From an uncultured Rubritalea sp. (lineage in GTDB: Bacteria; Verrucomicrobiota; Verrucomicrobiia; Verrucomicrobiales; Akkermansiaceae): a stretch of 35,520 bases of DNA. The notes beneath the pieces were generated by a model. It was not told the DNA's origin, searched no databases, and was given only the letters and a program-made list of their open reading frames with translations. The stretch spans positions 1 to 35,520 of the forward strand of contig CALJOJ010000089.1 of the NCBI GenBank assembly GCA_937981665.1. The letters are read 5' to 3'. The translations under genes and the position numbers were made by a program. This document shows positions 1 through 9,083 of this stretch, piece by piece (the stretch's first letter is position 1; every line of letters starts with the position of its first letter).

Positions 1-2
1 GG

Positions 3-113
3 CCATCAAAGCTTTTACGCATATCGACAGGAGGAAGGATGACTCGGATTTTTAATGCGGATGAAGATAAATTAATCATAGACCGCAAAGCCTATTCTGA
101 TTTCAGAATCTGA
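3..113 (+). CDS. C-terminal end of an unidentified protein (partial at window start)
   Basis: Frame 3 of the plus strand is open from the window edge to a TGA at 111-113, giving 36 residues that end in RKAYSDFRI. The composition is ordinary for a cytoplasmic protein and a terminator-like hairpin follows about 75 bases later, as expected for the end of a gene. Frame 2 also stays open for 17 codons, so the frame choice rests on the longer open stretch. No family is recognisable from so short a tail. Confidence 0.4.
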   Translation, partial: PSKLLRISTGGRMTRIFNADEDKLIIDRKAYSDFRI

Positions 114-187
114 CTAGACGGCCAATTTTAAGACGCTTACATTACAGTGATGTGAGCTCGAATAATATCTGTTAACGGAGGGCATAA

Positions 188-223
188 AAAAACGTAACGC
201 CGTTTGATGAGCATTACGTTTTT
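188..223. terminator. Bidirectional terminator between convergent genes
   Basis: AAAAACGTAA (188-197) and TTACGTTTTT (214-223) are perfect 10-bp inverted arms around a 16-base loop. The A-run on one side and T-run on the other make it usable from both strands. It lies between the plus-strand gene ending at 113 and the minus-strand autotransporter ending at 264. Confidence 0.7.
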
Positions 224-263
224 GAAAGTCACTCTTTCTATAAGAGTTTAGATATCTATATTA

Positions 264-3248
264 CTACCAAATATAGTTGAAGCTAAGGCTTCCACCTAAA
301 GCTGAGTCTAAGTCATCACCTACACTAGTGAAGCCTGATAGGTTCACTGTCGATCTTCTGTTGATGTTATAGAATATTCCTAGGTTTGCCTCATAGCTAG
401 TATTAGAAAAGCCTGGTGAGCTAACTGTAAATGGTGTCGTTGCTCCTGAGAAGCTAGACATAATCTCAGTAGCATCATCTCCGATGTTAAAGATAGCGCT
501 AGCGCTTCCCTGTATTCCCCAAGGAGAGCCATCAGGAGAAATAACAGCTTCCATTCCGAACTCAACGTAAGTCTGGTTCTTTTGGAATTCATTAACAGCT
601 AGGTTATTTAAAAGGCCATTTTCACTGAATGAATCAGTGGTGGACTGGATATGGTTCACTCCAACAAATGAAGCAACATGGCCATTTCTGTTGGTGTAAA
701 GTTGAGCTTTGTAGTTAATGCCAGCATGGATTACCTGATTATTAATATCATCAGCTGTATTTACTAGTCCTTGTGCTGATCTAGTACCATTGAGGTCGAA
801 GTTAGCAAAACCGAGGCTAGCTCTGAGTGCTCCAGGCTTAGGTCCATCATTAAATGGAATTGGAAGGAATGTCTCCACATAAACAGATCCCATGACTCCT
901 TCTCCATCAAGAGAGAGACGATCTCCAGAAATATCTGAGCTTTCTGCACCTAGCATAAATCCCCATTTAGTGAACTTGCTAATTGAGTTCTCAATACCGA
1001 AGTATCCGCCTGTACCTTGAAGAGTAAAGTCTGCATCATCTATTGAGCTAGCTGATTCAATCGAGAACCCATTAAGACCACCAAAGATTTTACTATCTTT
1101 AGTAATGAGTGCGTTTCTTTTGTTCACTGGGATATCGAGAAATCTACGGAATGACTGAATGCCATATTCAGTGACTGATCCGTAGATTTCTGGTGATAGT
1201 TCTTGTAGCTCAGTGTCGATAGTCACATCTGCGAATTGGGCTTGTCTTTGTGTTGCTAGGGCGATGACGTCTAGAGTCCCGTCAGTGAGTTGTACGTTAG
1301 CAAAATTTGAATTAGTTTCGAGTGAACTGCCAAAGATACTAGTAGCTACATTGATTCCGTTTGGCGTAGAACCATTGGATGTTGATTCATTCGAAATGAT
1401 GTAGAGAATACCTGTGTTCGTGTCAAATAGACCGGCAACGTCGCTACCGAGGGCAGTTGTATCAAATGATGCAAAGCCATTCGTGATTGCTGATGCATTG
1501 TTGATAAGAGGGAATGCAGTTAGGCTCGAAAGAACAGACGTGTCAGTAACATTGAAAAACAGTGTAGAAGTAGTACCTAGGTTCACAATTCCACCATTAG
1601 CATTTACTGTGAAGTTCAGTACACCAGCTGCAGAGGCAGTAGTGCCGATGGATCCACCATTGAATGAAGTGACACTGAGTTCACCATTTCCTTGAACAGT
1701 ACCACCAGTTATTCCTGAATAGTCATCTACAGTAAGGTTACCATTAATAACAAGATCTCCAGAGTTATTTACAGAAGGAGCAGCTGTTAGAATGTCACCG
1801 TTCGTGGCGAGTGTTGCTCCGCTTGAAATCACTACTGTATCAACTGCAGTATTTGCAGCTAACTCGATATCGCCAGAAATTGCATTGAGAGTACCGCTAC
1901 CAGTTTCGCTGAGAAGCTGAGCGCCGTTGCTTAGATTGTAATTAGTTGCTGTTAATAAACCAGCTCCCTGAAGTGTTCCACCATCAGAATTGTAGTTAGA
2001 AATGATGCTGTCACCAGTGAGGGTGACTGTTCCGTCGTTGTCTAGCTCAATGCTACTATCTAGTGTGCCAGCGCCAGTTTCTAGGCTAGCTCCAGTGCTG
2101 ACCTCTAAGTCGGTTTCAATAAGTCCAGTATTCAAGAGTGTTCCTGCACCATCAATAATGAGTGAACCTGTACCAGACACGGTTGTGTCTAGTGTGGCAA
2201 TATCACCTGGGTTAGTCACTGTGATGGTAGAGTTAAATTCTGTAACGTCATAAGTTCCACCTGTGATAGTAAAGCCGGTGTCGTTAAAGATAGTTTCGTA
2301 TGGATTTACAGTACCGTCGATAGTAATAACTGATCCTGTGCCTTCAAAGTGAACCGCAGATCTAGAAATGAATGCTGAATTGATGTCTCCGTTCTCGATG
2401 GTGAAGTTAGTTGTGCCGCTTGTAGCACTCCAGACTCCTGTTCCAGAGTCAATCGTGCCATTTGCTACAGTATTGACTCCATCCCAGAAGAGTTCGCGGC
2501 CGATCTCGTAATTTACAATGTAGCCGGTGTCTTGGAAACTTCCAAGAGTATAGTCACTGACATAACCGCTGCCTGTAAGGAAAGGAGTCATGAGCTCGTC
2601 ATCGAGAGTTTCGCCAAAGTAAGAAGCTTCTTGGTTAGTGATGAAGAGCTCCACAACTGTACCTTCATCCCAGTGTGCGTCATCTGACCCGGGAGCATTG
2701 TTATTAGCAAAGACAGGTATGAAGGTAGCATCTGGATCTACATCTCTTTGGTATGCTGCAAGAGCTGCTTCACCTGTGTATTGGCCTGATCCATTTACGT
2801 AGACATTATTATTTGTCCACAAGACACCTAGACCAAGCACGTGGCCCATTTCATGTTCTACTACGCGATCAAATTCGTCATCTGAAAGATTAGCAATATC
2901 ATCTATATCAAACTGAGCAAAACCTGTTTCTACCACAGTGAAGTTTCCTGTTTGTACAGAGGTGGATACGTTTGCTTGCCCTAAGGTGCCACCTGTACCG
3001 TCAATAGTTACAGCAGAAAAATCTATAGTTATAGCGTTTGGAGAGTTAGTGTCATCAATATAATCAATGAGGCGTTCTTCCCAGCGGCTGGCGAGATTCA
3101 AAATTCTAGTTTCTTCAGCATCAGTATATCCTGATCCTCCAGCTCCATCAACATCTAAGAAATTGATATCGATCACTACTTGAGCAGCTGCGGTATGGTA
3201 TAAGCACAGACCTAGCGACATTGTTGTTAATACATTCTTAATCATCAT
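264..3248 (-). CDS. Autotransporter with leishmanolysin-like metalloprotease domain
   Basis: This 994-residue protein is predicted to be exported and displayed at the cell surface. A signal peptide covers about residues 1-22 (cleavage near AAA-Q). Residues 25-250 contain the zinc motif HEMGHVLGLGVLW (His132, Glu133, His136), a downstream HWDEG (His192) and an ELMT stretch (218-221). That spacing and the HW/ELMT signature match bacterial leishmanolysin-like (M8) peptidases. Residues 250-650 are Gly/Thr/Asn-rich short repeats typical of a beta-helix passenger. From about 700 to the end there is an outer-membrane autotransporter barrel with alternating strands and a terminal aromatic residue (FNYIW). 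The start is a tandem ATG-ATG with no Shine-Dalgarno sequence. The stop is TAG. Substrate is unknown, and release of the passenger by self-cleavage is possible but not shown. Confidence 0.85.
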   Translation of the reverse strand: MMIKNVLTTMSLGLCLYHTAAAQVVIDINFLDVDGAGGSGYTDAEETRILNLASRWEERLIDYIDDTNSPNAITIDFSAVTIDGTGGTLGQANVSTSVQTGNFTVVETGFAQFDIDDIANLSDDEFDRVVEHEMGHVLGLGVLWTNNNVYVNGSGQYTGEAALAAYQRDVDPDATFIPVFANNNAPGSDDAHWDEGTVVELFITNQEASYFGETLDDELMTPFLTGSGYVSDYTLGSFQDTGYIVNYEIGRELFWDGVNTVANGTIDSGTGVWSATSGTTNFTIENGDINSAFISRSAVHFEGTGSVITIDGTVNPYETIFNDTGFTITGGTYDVTEFNSTITVTNPGDIATLDTTVSGTGSLIIDGAGTLLNTGLIETDLEVSTGASLETGAGTLDSSIELDNDGTVTLTGDSIISNYNSDGGTLQGAGLLTATNYNLSNGAQLLSETGSGTLNAISGDIELAANTAVDTVVISSGATLATNGDILTAAPSVNNSGDLVINGNLTVDDYSGITGGTVQGNGELSVTSFNGGSIGTTASAAGVLNFTVNANGGIVNLGTTSTLFFNVTDTSVLSSLTAFPLINNASAITNGFASFDTTALGSDVAGLFDTNTGILYIISNESTSNGSTPNGINVATSIFGSSLETNSNFANVQLTDGTLDVIALATQRQAQFADVTIDTELQELSPEIYGSVTEYGIQSFRRFLDIPVNKRNALITKDSKIFGGLNGFSIESASSIDDADFTLQGTGGYFGIENSISKFTKWGFMLGAESSDISGDRLSLDGEGVMGSVYVETFLPIPFNDGPKPGALRASLGFANFDLNGTRSAQGLVNTADDINNQVIHAGINYKAQLYTNRNGHVASFVGVNHIQSTTDSFSENGLLNNLAVNEFQKNQTYVEFGMEAVISPDGSPWGIQGSASAIFNIGDDATEIMSSFSGATTPFTVSSPGFSNTSYEANLGIFYNINRRSTVNLSGFTSVGDDLDSALGGSLSFNYIW

Positions 3249-3300
3249 ATTAACTAATGAAAATATGCACTAGATGAATGAAGTCAAACTCAAAATATAT

Positions 3301-3340
3301 AGTGTTATCAATTAGTTATAATGTGTTACATTTTAACACT
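3301..3340. promoter_or_regulatory. Three GTGTTA half-sites upstream of the autotransporter
   Basis: AGTGTTA at 3301-3307, TGTGTTA at 3322-3328 and TAACACT at 3334-3340 form a direct repeat plus an inverted repeat; the inner pair is a perfect GTGTTA/TAACAC palindrome with a 5-base spacer. They lie 50-90 bases upstream of the autotransporter start, in a 115-base AT-rich gap where its promoter should be. This arrangement is operator-like, but no regulator is identified. Confidence 0.3.
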
Positions 3341-3359
3341 TTGCGACGATGGGTTGTTT

Positions 3360-3383
3360 TACTTCATCTAGAAAGATGAAGTA
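3360..3383 (-). terminator. Hairpin spanning the stop codon of the 601-residue GTPase gene
   Basis: TACTTCATCT and AGATGAAGTA are perfect 10-bp arms with a 4-base loop, and the gene's TGA (3366-3364) lies inside one arm. On the minus transcript the hairpin is followed by A and C residues rather than a U-run, so it is not a textbook intrinsic terminator. It could terminate weakly or protect the 3' end of the mRNA. Confidence 0.4.
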
Positions 3384-5169
3384 ATGTCTTAGCTGCATCT
3401 AGCTTTGAGTTCTTGATCACAAGCCTGATTTTATCAGAATCAATCCTATTTTTAATACTAGTAGCTAACTTTATTTCGATGCTTTTAGAGGTCTTACTCA
3501 CTCTACCATGGCGGCAGGTAAGGTACATGATGAACATGGATATGATACCTGCGGGAATGAGAGAAAGCATGAAGCTAGTGATCCATAGTGAAGCGGGCGG
3601 AGTTGGGAAAGTTTTCCATCCTCCAGCTTCGGTGAATGAGTTCACAGCTTCGCTGAGTGAACTGAAGTAGTCTGCGTAGAGAGTAATCGCAGGACCTAAT
3701 AGCATGCCCCAGAAAATGAGAAAGGCTAGCAGGCCACCTGTGTAGAGGAAGAAGTTAGAGATTTTGTGCTTGTTGACTGTTTCGGCAATGATTTCTTGTG
3801 CTTCTATTTCTAATCCTGTGAGTCCTTGGATCTTTATTACATCTTGATTCTGGTTGAGCGTGGTGTCTCCACCAGGTCCGGTTTCGTTCGTTACTGCGGT
3901 GAGGGCTTGAGAGAAATTCTTGATGTCATCACGGTAGGCGTCATTGATGAGTGAGTTAAGCCGCTGTCTGGACTGCTCTCGGAGGGTTTTCTCGAAGTCC
4001 TTTGTCTTGCTCCAAGATTTGACTGAATGGAATGCGGTCATAACTAGTGACGGGACACTACCAAGTGTGGTGAAAATAAGTCTATCCCAAGCTCCATGAG
4101 TCAGGCCTAATATGCCCATAAGAGAACGGAAGGGGAAGAGTAGGGGAGGTGTGCGCTCGATAGCGTCTGCACGGAAACGTGAGCGAATACCAATGTAGAG
4201 TTGTTTGGTATCACCGATGACTTCTTTCTGTACTATCTCAGGAAGGGTAGCTGAGAGCTGGTCTAGCTTCTCTACGGGTGTGCCGATACGTTGGCGGAAT
4301 TCTGCCAAGGCATCAGAGAGGTGTAAGCGGGTGAGTTGTATGCGCTGGTGGAGTTGGCTTTCCTTGTGTTTACTGAGCGTGCTTGGGTCTGCGATGAGTG
4401 GCGTCAGGACAGCAGATAGCTGCTGGCGAGCTATCTGGCGGGTCTCAGCTTCACCAGCAATACCCGCATCAGGTACGAAGATAGCAGGTAGTATGCTGGC
4501 ATTGGGCGCGTGGCTGATCCATTGTTGCATTTCAGTAAGACAATCACTTTTAACAGAGTCACTTGGTATCAGTGCGCCATCTTCTGGTCTGAATCTAACA
4601 ATCGGGATAATCAGCGAGCCATCCATAGAGCCAACGAATGCGGCGAGCGATGAGTCTCTGATGTGTGCGGTCGAGGTTGCTAATAATTTAATGTTAGATG
4701 AGGCCAGAGCCACGCTAGAGAGCGCTTCTAAAGTAGGGTTATGATCTGAGTAGCCAGGGGAGTCTGAGAGTATATAAGGAGCACCTAGGTCTAGCATGCT
4801 TTGCGGTGAAACTTTGATAAATCTCTCGCCTTCGCCCAGAGTCGTGAATGGATGCTGGCTACCTAACCATGTTAACTCCATGCTTCGCTCATCGGCATTT
4901 TGGCCAGACTGCACGAGATTATTTGCGGGGTCATTTTCTGCTAGAAATGTACGCGTGAGCCAGCTCTTACCTTCGCCGACACGACCGACAAGGGAGAGTG
5001 TGACGGGGCCAGCAGATTGGCCAGAGCGTATGCGCTGGATGTCACGGCGAAGATTATCTGTGATCTCAGATACAGCATGAGTGAGTGGGGCATCATGACC
5101 GAAAAGTTGGCGCACTGAGCTGTCTGCTCTGTCAGCTAGGTCGACGGTGATAGTAGGTGAATTCTTCAT
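3364..5169 (-). CDS. Membrane-anchored P-loop GTPase-like protein (second of a pair)
   Basis: A 601-residue protein with an N-terminal nucleotide-binding domain: Walker A GRVGEGKS at residues 62-69 and a G3-like DSPG at 136-139. No clear N/TKxD G4 motif is visible. A helical middle region leads to two hydrophobic segments near 470-500 and 527-550, so it should sit in the inner membrane with the GTPase domain in the cytoplasm. The layout recalls YcjX/dynamin-type or Era-like membrane GTPases, but no exact family can be named. Its gene starts 9 bases after the stop of a second P-loop GTPase gene (5179-7263), so the two are almost certainly cotranscribed and may form a heteromer. The role is unknown. 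Confidence 0.75.
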   Translation of the reverse strand: MKNSPTITVDLADRADSSVRQLFGHDAPLTHAVSEITDNLRRDIQRIRSGQSAGPVTLSLVGRVGEGKSWLTRTFLAENDPANNLVQSGQNADERSMELTWLGSQHPFTTLGEGERFIKVSPQSMLDLGAPYILSDSPGYSDHNPTLEALSSVALASSNIKLLATSTAHIRDSSLAAFVGSMDGSLIIPIVRFRPEDGALIPSDSVKSDCLTEMQQWISHAPNASILPAIFVPDAGIAGEAETRQIARQQLSAVLTPLIADPSTLSKHKESQLHQRIQLTRLHLSDALAEFRQRIGTPVEKLDQLSATLPEIVQKEVIGDTKQLYIGIRSRFRADAIERTPPLLFPFRSLMGILGLTHGAWDRLIFTTLGSVPSLVMTAFHSVKSWSKTKDFEKTLREQSRQRLNSLINDAYRDDIKNFSQALTAVTNETGPGGDTTLNQNQDVIKIQGLTGLEIEAQEIIAETVNKHKISNFFLYTGGLLAFLIFWGMLLGPAITLYADYFSSLSEAVNSFTEAGGWKTFPTPPASLWITSFMLSLIPAGIISMFIMYLTCRHGRVSKTSKSIEIKLATSIKNRIDSDKIRLVIKNSKLDAAKTLLHLSR

Positions 5170-5178
5170 GGATGAATG

Positions 5179-7263
5179 TTAGATTGGATCAGTTGTGGAA
5201 TCTTCTGTTTGAACGGTATCCCATAGGCGCTTGTCTGTGAGTGAGGTGACAGCAGGGAATGTAGCAAGCTCAGGTGATGAACTGAGCTTGTAGTTTGAGT
5301 CACTTCCGTTCGCGTTTTTGAATTGGACTTCAGTGACCTTATTACGGACTGCTCGCGGTATCCTGAACATATCACAAGTGATAGAGAATAGACGTGAGAG
5401 GTAAGGTAGAGTGTTGTCTTTGAGCAGGGAGTCCTGGAATCCCATCATGGCTGTGGCTGAGCCACCGGCTGTGATGACAGCTGCTATACTACCATTGATA
5501 GCATGAGAGACAGATGTGGCAGCGAATAGTGTCGCGCCTCCATCGACAGCAAGAGTGGCTATTCCACAGACAGCAGCTAGTCCACCGATGGTTCCTAACA
5601 AGGCTTTTCCTCCTATGGTAAACTTCTGAGTAAGGCTAAATCCATCCCAGCGTTCTTGAGCTGATCTATCTAACATTTCCTGATCGAAGCTCTCGATAGG
5701 GTGTTTGTTAAATGTATCAAAAACTTGGTTCCAAGCCTTTTCAATGTCCACGACCTGGACATCTGCGGGACACCAGCGCTGACTCTGCATTCGGCGAGCG
5801 AGGGCATCGCTACTAGCGATCTTGATAGATCCTAGTTTTAGGTGCTGCTTGAGTTCTCCTTCGAGGTCTTTTATCTTGTCGGTAGCGAGAGCTTTGATGT
5901 TCAGTTTATTGATGATTTTTTTCGCGTTACTGAAAGCTCTATCAAATGGATTAGCCATTTTTAATGGGATTTTTAGAGCGACGGGAGCGGTGCGAACTAG
6001 GCTTATATGTAGAGCTTTGGCAAACTCTTGTGACATGATCTGTAACGGTTCTCCTGTTTTTTCATCCGTCATCATCCGATGGCAGGTAGCGAGTAATCCT
6101 TGATGAATGTTAGAGATTTCTTCTTCAGAATCACCCATCCATTTATTGACCGAGATGCTGGCCTGATGAAGGAGGTTAGATAGCTCTGACTCGTGGTCTA
6201 GGATCTTAGTGCGCTGTATTTCTGCTACATCGAGGCTTTTGGTGAGACTGTGCAGATCTGTCTTAGAGTTTGCGCCTTCTGCTAGTGGGTAAAATTGTGG
6301 TGCTTCCGCTTGGTCAAATTTCTGTACTAAGCCAGTCGGAGTATAATGCCTCCAACCTTTTCTGTCCCCACGGTCTTCGATAGCGAAGTCAAACGCTCCA
6401 TACACATGGTCTTCTCCGATGCCGAATTGTTCTAACAGTCTAGTGACATCACGGTCCTCAATAGTACGCTGAGGCTGACCCTCCTCTGGGCGGATCATGT
6501 TGATCAATAGATAGAGGGGAGCAGATGCCATGCGCTGACGGAGTGCCCCCAGCATGATCTCAATAAGTCTGTCACGGATAGCTGAGCGGTTCCACACTAC
6601 GAGAAATGCTGAGCAGACACGCGCAGCATTAGATAAGAAGTCCAAGCGTGGGTTTTCATCTGCTGTGACTTCTTCATGCTCAGTAGCGTAGTCATGAGTC
6701 TGGATGTCTGGGCAGTCTAATAAGCCAGCACCAAGTTTATCTAAAAAGGGATCGCCAGCTATGAGTGGGATAGCGAGTGTTTCTAACTTATCTCTGCCAC
6801 TACGGTACTGCTCGGCAGCTATGACAGGGTCGTCATTGAGAAATTCTATGCCATCTGGATGAGCCGTTGCGATAAGATCTAGTAGTAACTCACGGAAGGA
6901 AAGATCATCCATCCAGCTCTGTGGCACCCAGTAGACGAAACGGTGAGTCCCAGTAGCGCTAGATGATCCGCGCGGTACACGCTCTCTGCCAGCAGGGCTG
7001 AGGAAGCTTGCCACGACACTTGATTTACCAGAGTTGAGCTGGCCTGTGACGGCTAAGATGGGGTGCTGGCTGAGTAGTTTTGCAGTTTCTAAACTCCGCT
7101 GAATGGCTGTGAGGTTTTCTGAGATCTCCCCACGGTTAGCAGACTCAAGCGCTTGCGAAAGATCAAGCGCTGAGCCGTCTGCCGGCCATTGTGATGTCCA
7201 TTCGGAATGTAGTGAGACAACGTGATTCATGAGCCGATGGTAATAGGGAATATGTGATTTCAC
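5179..7263 (-). CDS. P-loop GTPase-like protein (first of a pair)
   Basis: A 694-residue protein with Walker A GQLNSGKSS at residues 74-82 and a G3-like DCPD at 183-186. A conserved-looking LLINMIRPEE follows where a G4 motif would be expected, without the canonical NKxD. A hydrophobic, Gly/Ala-rich stretch near 560-615 may be one or two membrane hairpins. The frame begins with GTG at 7263; an ATG at codon 12 (7230) is the alternative start, and neither has a ribosome-binding sequence. It lies immediately upstream of the other GTPase gene, which it resembles in plan but not closely in sequence. Dynamin-like membrane remodelling or a defence role is possible, but neither is shown. Confidence 0.72.
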   Translation of the reverse strand: MKSHIPYYHRLMNHVVSLHSEWTSQWPADGSALDLSQALESANRGEISENLTAIQRSLETAKLLSQHPILAVTGQLNSGKSSVVASFLSPAGRERVPRGSSSATGTHRFVYWVPQSWMDDLSFRELLLDLIATAHPDGIEFLNDDPVIAAEQYRSGRDKLETLAIPLIAGDPFLDKLGAGLLDCPDIQTHDYATEHEEVTADENPRLDFLSNAARVCSAFLVVWNRSAIRDRLIEIMLGALRQRMASAPLYLLINMIRPEEGQPQRTIEDRDVTRLLEQFGIGEDHVYGAFDFAIEDRGDRKGWRHYTPTGLVQKFDQAEAPQFYPLAEGANSKTDLHSLTKSLDVAEIQRTKILDHESELSNLLHQASISVNKWMGDSEEEISNIHQGLLATCHRMMTDEKTGEPLQIMSQEFAKALHISLVRTAPVALKIPLKMANPFDRAFSNAKKIINKLNIKALATDKIKDLEGELKQHLKLGSIKIASSDALARRMQSQRWCPADVQVVDIEKAWNQVFDTFNKHPIESFDQEMLDRSAQERWDGFSLTQKFTIGGKALLGTIGGLAAVCGIATLAVDGGATLFAATSVSHAINGSIAAVITAGGSATAMMGFQDSLLKDNTLPYLSRLFSITCDMFRIPRAVRNKVTEVQFKNANGSDSNYKLSSSPELATFPAVTSLTDKRLWDTVQTEDSTTDPI

Positions 7264-7351
7264 AAGGAGAGTTTATGTAGCTAAATGATCTCTCAATCTA
7301 AAGCGAGGATACGGCTCAAAAAACAGCTCAAGAATGCTTTGTCTGCACACA

Positions 7352-7383
7352 ATAAAGGCTCAGAGGTTAGTCTGAGCCTTTAT
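7352..7383 (-). terminator. Intrinsic terminator of ssrA
   Basis: Twelve-base arms (7352-7363 and 7372-7383) pair perfectly around an 8-base loop, with the core AAAGGCTCAG/CTGAGCCTTT. The hairpin starts 5 bases beyond the CCA end of tmRNA and its arm ends in U-rich sequence on the minus strand. Confidence 0.8.
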
Positions 7384-7387
7384 AAAT

Positions 7388-7744
7388 TGGTGGAGGCGGC
7401 GGGAGTTGAACCCGCGTCCTGAATGCCTTCTAAGTAAGTTTCTACATGTTTAGTTAACAACTTTTGTTTTGAGGAGAGGGCGCTTGTTAACAACTAGCTC
7501 TCGCTCGATTTTCCTGTTTAGTCTTACTAATCACTCCGGAAACCCGAGATCATAGCCAGTCCACTAGTTTTGCGCGGCGACCCTACGTGGACGATCAGGC
7601 GGCGGCGTTACTGTCAATTAAGCAGCAAGTGCGAGCTCATTAGAGTCTGCAATTATTTTTGTGAACGGCTTTTTAAGAGGCCAACCGATCAACCTCTACA
7701 TGCTACCTATCCCTCCAACATCCAGTCGAAACCAAAACGCCCCC
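7388..7744 (-). ncRNA. ssrA: tmRNA (transfer-messenger RNA)
   Basis: This 357-nucleotide RNA rescues stalled ribosomes with SmpB. The 5' end GGGGGCG (7744-7738) pairs with CGCCUCC just before the encoded ACCA 3' end at 7388, forming the alanine-type acceptor stem. The classic 5' GUUUUGGUUUCGACUGG and 3' GGACGCGGGUUCAACUCCC elements are both present. The internal tag frame (7650-7618) reads ADSNELALAA then TAA, ending in the expected ALAA degron. It is a one-piece, not permuted, tmRNA. Its 3' end is a common integration target and faces the GTPase/autotransporter genes, but I saw no second copy of the 3' end in the window. Confidence 0.97.
7618..7650 (-). other. ssrA: tmRNA tag-peptide reading frame
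   Basis: The resume codon is GCA at 7650-7648. Translation gives ADSNELALAA followed by TAA (7620-7618). The AxxNELALAA pattern marks tagged proteins for ClpXP-type proteolysis. Confidence 0.9.
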
Positions 7745-7874
7745 ATATAAATGGGTAAGTATTTCTTTCCCGACTATCCTTTTTACGAATAGTGTGTGGG
7801 GAATAGTTAACACAGAATGAGGTGAAATCAACTTTTTTGTGGATTGAAGTGAGAGCTCATTGCTTACGCATTAT

Positions 7875-8393
7875 CTATTTATCTTTGATTTCCATTTCTA
7901 CGAAGTCATCACCATCCGCTTTACGGCGGTATATATTGTAGCTGGTGAGTAAGATGAAGCCTATGAAGAAGAAGCTTAGTTCCATGACTACTGGTGAGCT
8001 CATGAGTCCTCCTAGCTTGGCAGCTGTTTCTTGAATGATACCGGTAGAATAGTGAGCGGTCATTCCAACAGCGGCTAGGACGAAGAAGAATCCCATCATG
8101 ATGGTACAGCCAACGGTGAGGGTCTTGACCCATGTTCTTTCCCATTGAGGTGATTTTTTTGCAATATTTTTCAGTAGCAGAAGCCAGCCGATGATGAAGG
8201 CGACGATGCAGCCGATGACGATGGCGCGGCGAGAAGGGTCGAATAGGAACGCGTCTATAGAGCGTGACTTATCTACGAGCGGACTTTCACCCCATGATGC
8301 GTTTTGTCCTAGTGAGATGACTTTGAGCGCTATTACAGCGATGAGTCCTAGTAATAGGATGGCGTAGCCAGCGATAAATGTGATGCGGAGCAT
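7875..8393 (-). CDS. Small four-helix inner-membrane protein, unknown function
   Basis: A 172-residue protein with hydrophobic segments at about 5-27, 57-75, 90-112 and 133-153 and a charged C-terminal tail rich in Asp, Glu and Lys. No catalytic motif or family is recognised. It lies 45 bases downstream of ispD on the same strand and is probably cotranscribed with it. The start is ATG, with CUAAC 12 bases upstream and no Shine-Dalgarno sequence. Confidence 0.7.
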   Translation of the reverse strand: MLRITFIAGYAILLLGLIAVIALKVISLGQNASWGESPLVDKSRSIDAFLFDPSRRAIVIGCIVAFIIGWLLLLKNIAKKSPQWERTWVKTLTVGCTIMMGFFFVLAAVGMTAHYSTGIIQETAAKLGGLMSSPVVMELSFFFIGFILLTSYNIYRRKADGDDFVEMEIKDK

Positions 8394-8438
8394 GTTGTAA
8401 TTAGAGTTAGGATGAGGATGAAATAAACAATGAGCGGT

Positions 8439-9068
8439 CTATACTAGATGATGGGGAAAGGTGATCTTAGTATTAGAGCTGTGGTTTTCCACTAGATAAG
8501 TGGGGGTTCCAATGAGCTCCAAGGCTGAGACTTCATCGGTTACGAGTGATCCAGTTTCCTCGAGATGTTGATAGGCTTTCTTGAGCAACTGAGTATTGAA
8601 AATTTGTGGAGTTTCCATTGCCCAGAGGTTCACACGGCAGATGGACTCTGAGGCGAAGTTTTCTGAGCTGGAGCGCTTGACTGTATCTGTGATACGAGTA
8701 GCTGAGGCTGCTGCTTGGTGTAGCTTGGCAGCTTCTAAGGTACGAGAGATTTGTTCCTGAGTGATATAGGGACGAGCTCCATCATGGACAGCGATGTACT
8801 GAGAGTCTGGTGATACAGCAGCTATTCCATTAGCTACAGAGTTATGTCTATCAGTTCCGCCTGCTGTAAGCTTTAGCTTTGGCGAGTCTACCGTGATGGT
8901 CTCTAGTCTATCAGGAGTAGAAACAAGAATGACTTCAGAGACTTCTGGTGACTTAAGAAATGTTTCTACAGAATGTGCTAGGACAGGTCTGCCATTGAGC
9001 ATCGCGGTGAGTTTATCAAAGCCCATACGGCTACTATTACCTGCTGCTACAATGATGACGGAGAGCAT
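8439..9068 (-). CDS. ispD: 2-C-methyl-D-erythritol 4-phosphate cytidylyltransferase
   Basis: IspD transfers CMP from CTP to methylerythritol 4-phosphate, the third step of the non-mevalonate isoprenoid pathway, in the cytoplasm. At 209 residues it is slightly short for the family (about 225-235). Visible motifs are the CTP-binding AAGNSSRMG (8-16) with Lys19, VHDGARP (94-99), ITDTVKR (126-132), LWAMETPQ (148-155, usually QTPQ) and TDEVSALE (177-184). The start ATG directly precedes the nucleotide-binding strand LSVIIVAAG, so no earlier start is needed. The gene begins 15 bases after the stop of the oxidoreductase gene, suggesting readthrough or coupling. Confidence 0.95.
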   Translation of the reverse strand: MLSVIIVAAGNSSRMGFDKLTAMLNGRPVLAHSVETFLKSPEVSEVILVSTPDRLETITVDSPKLKLTAGGTDRHNSVANGIAAVSPDSQYIAVHDGARPYITQEQISRTLEAAKLHQAAASATRITDTVKRSSSENFASESICRVNLWAMETPQIFNTQLLKKAYQHLEETGSLVTDEVSALELIGTPTYLVENHSSNTKITFPHHLV

Positions 9069-9083
9069 TTTTGATTAGATCTG

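Noticed and set aside
7388-7420. Integration of the 1-7380 segment at ssrA
   Set aside because: No integrase and no duplicate of the ssrA 3' end were found in the window, so it is kept only as a possibility in the GTPase finding.
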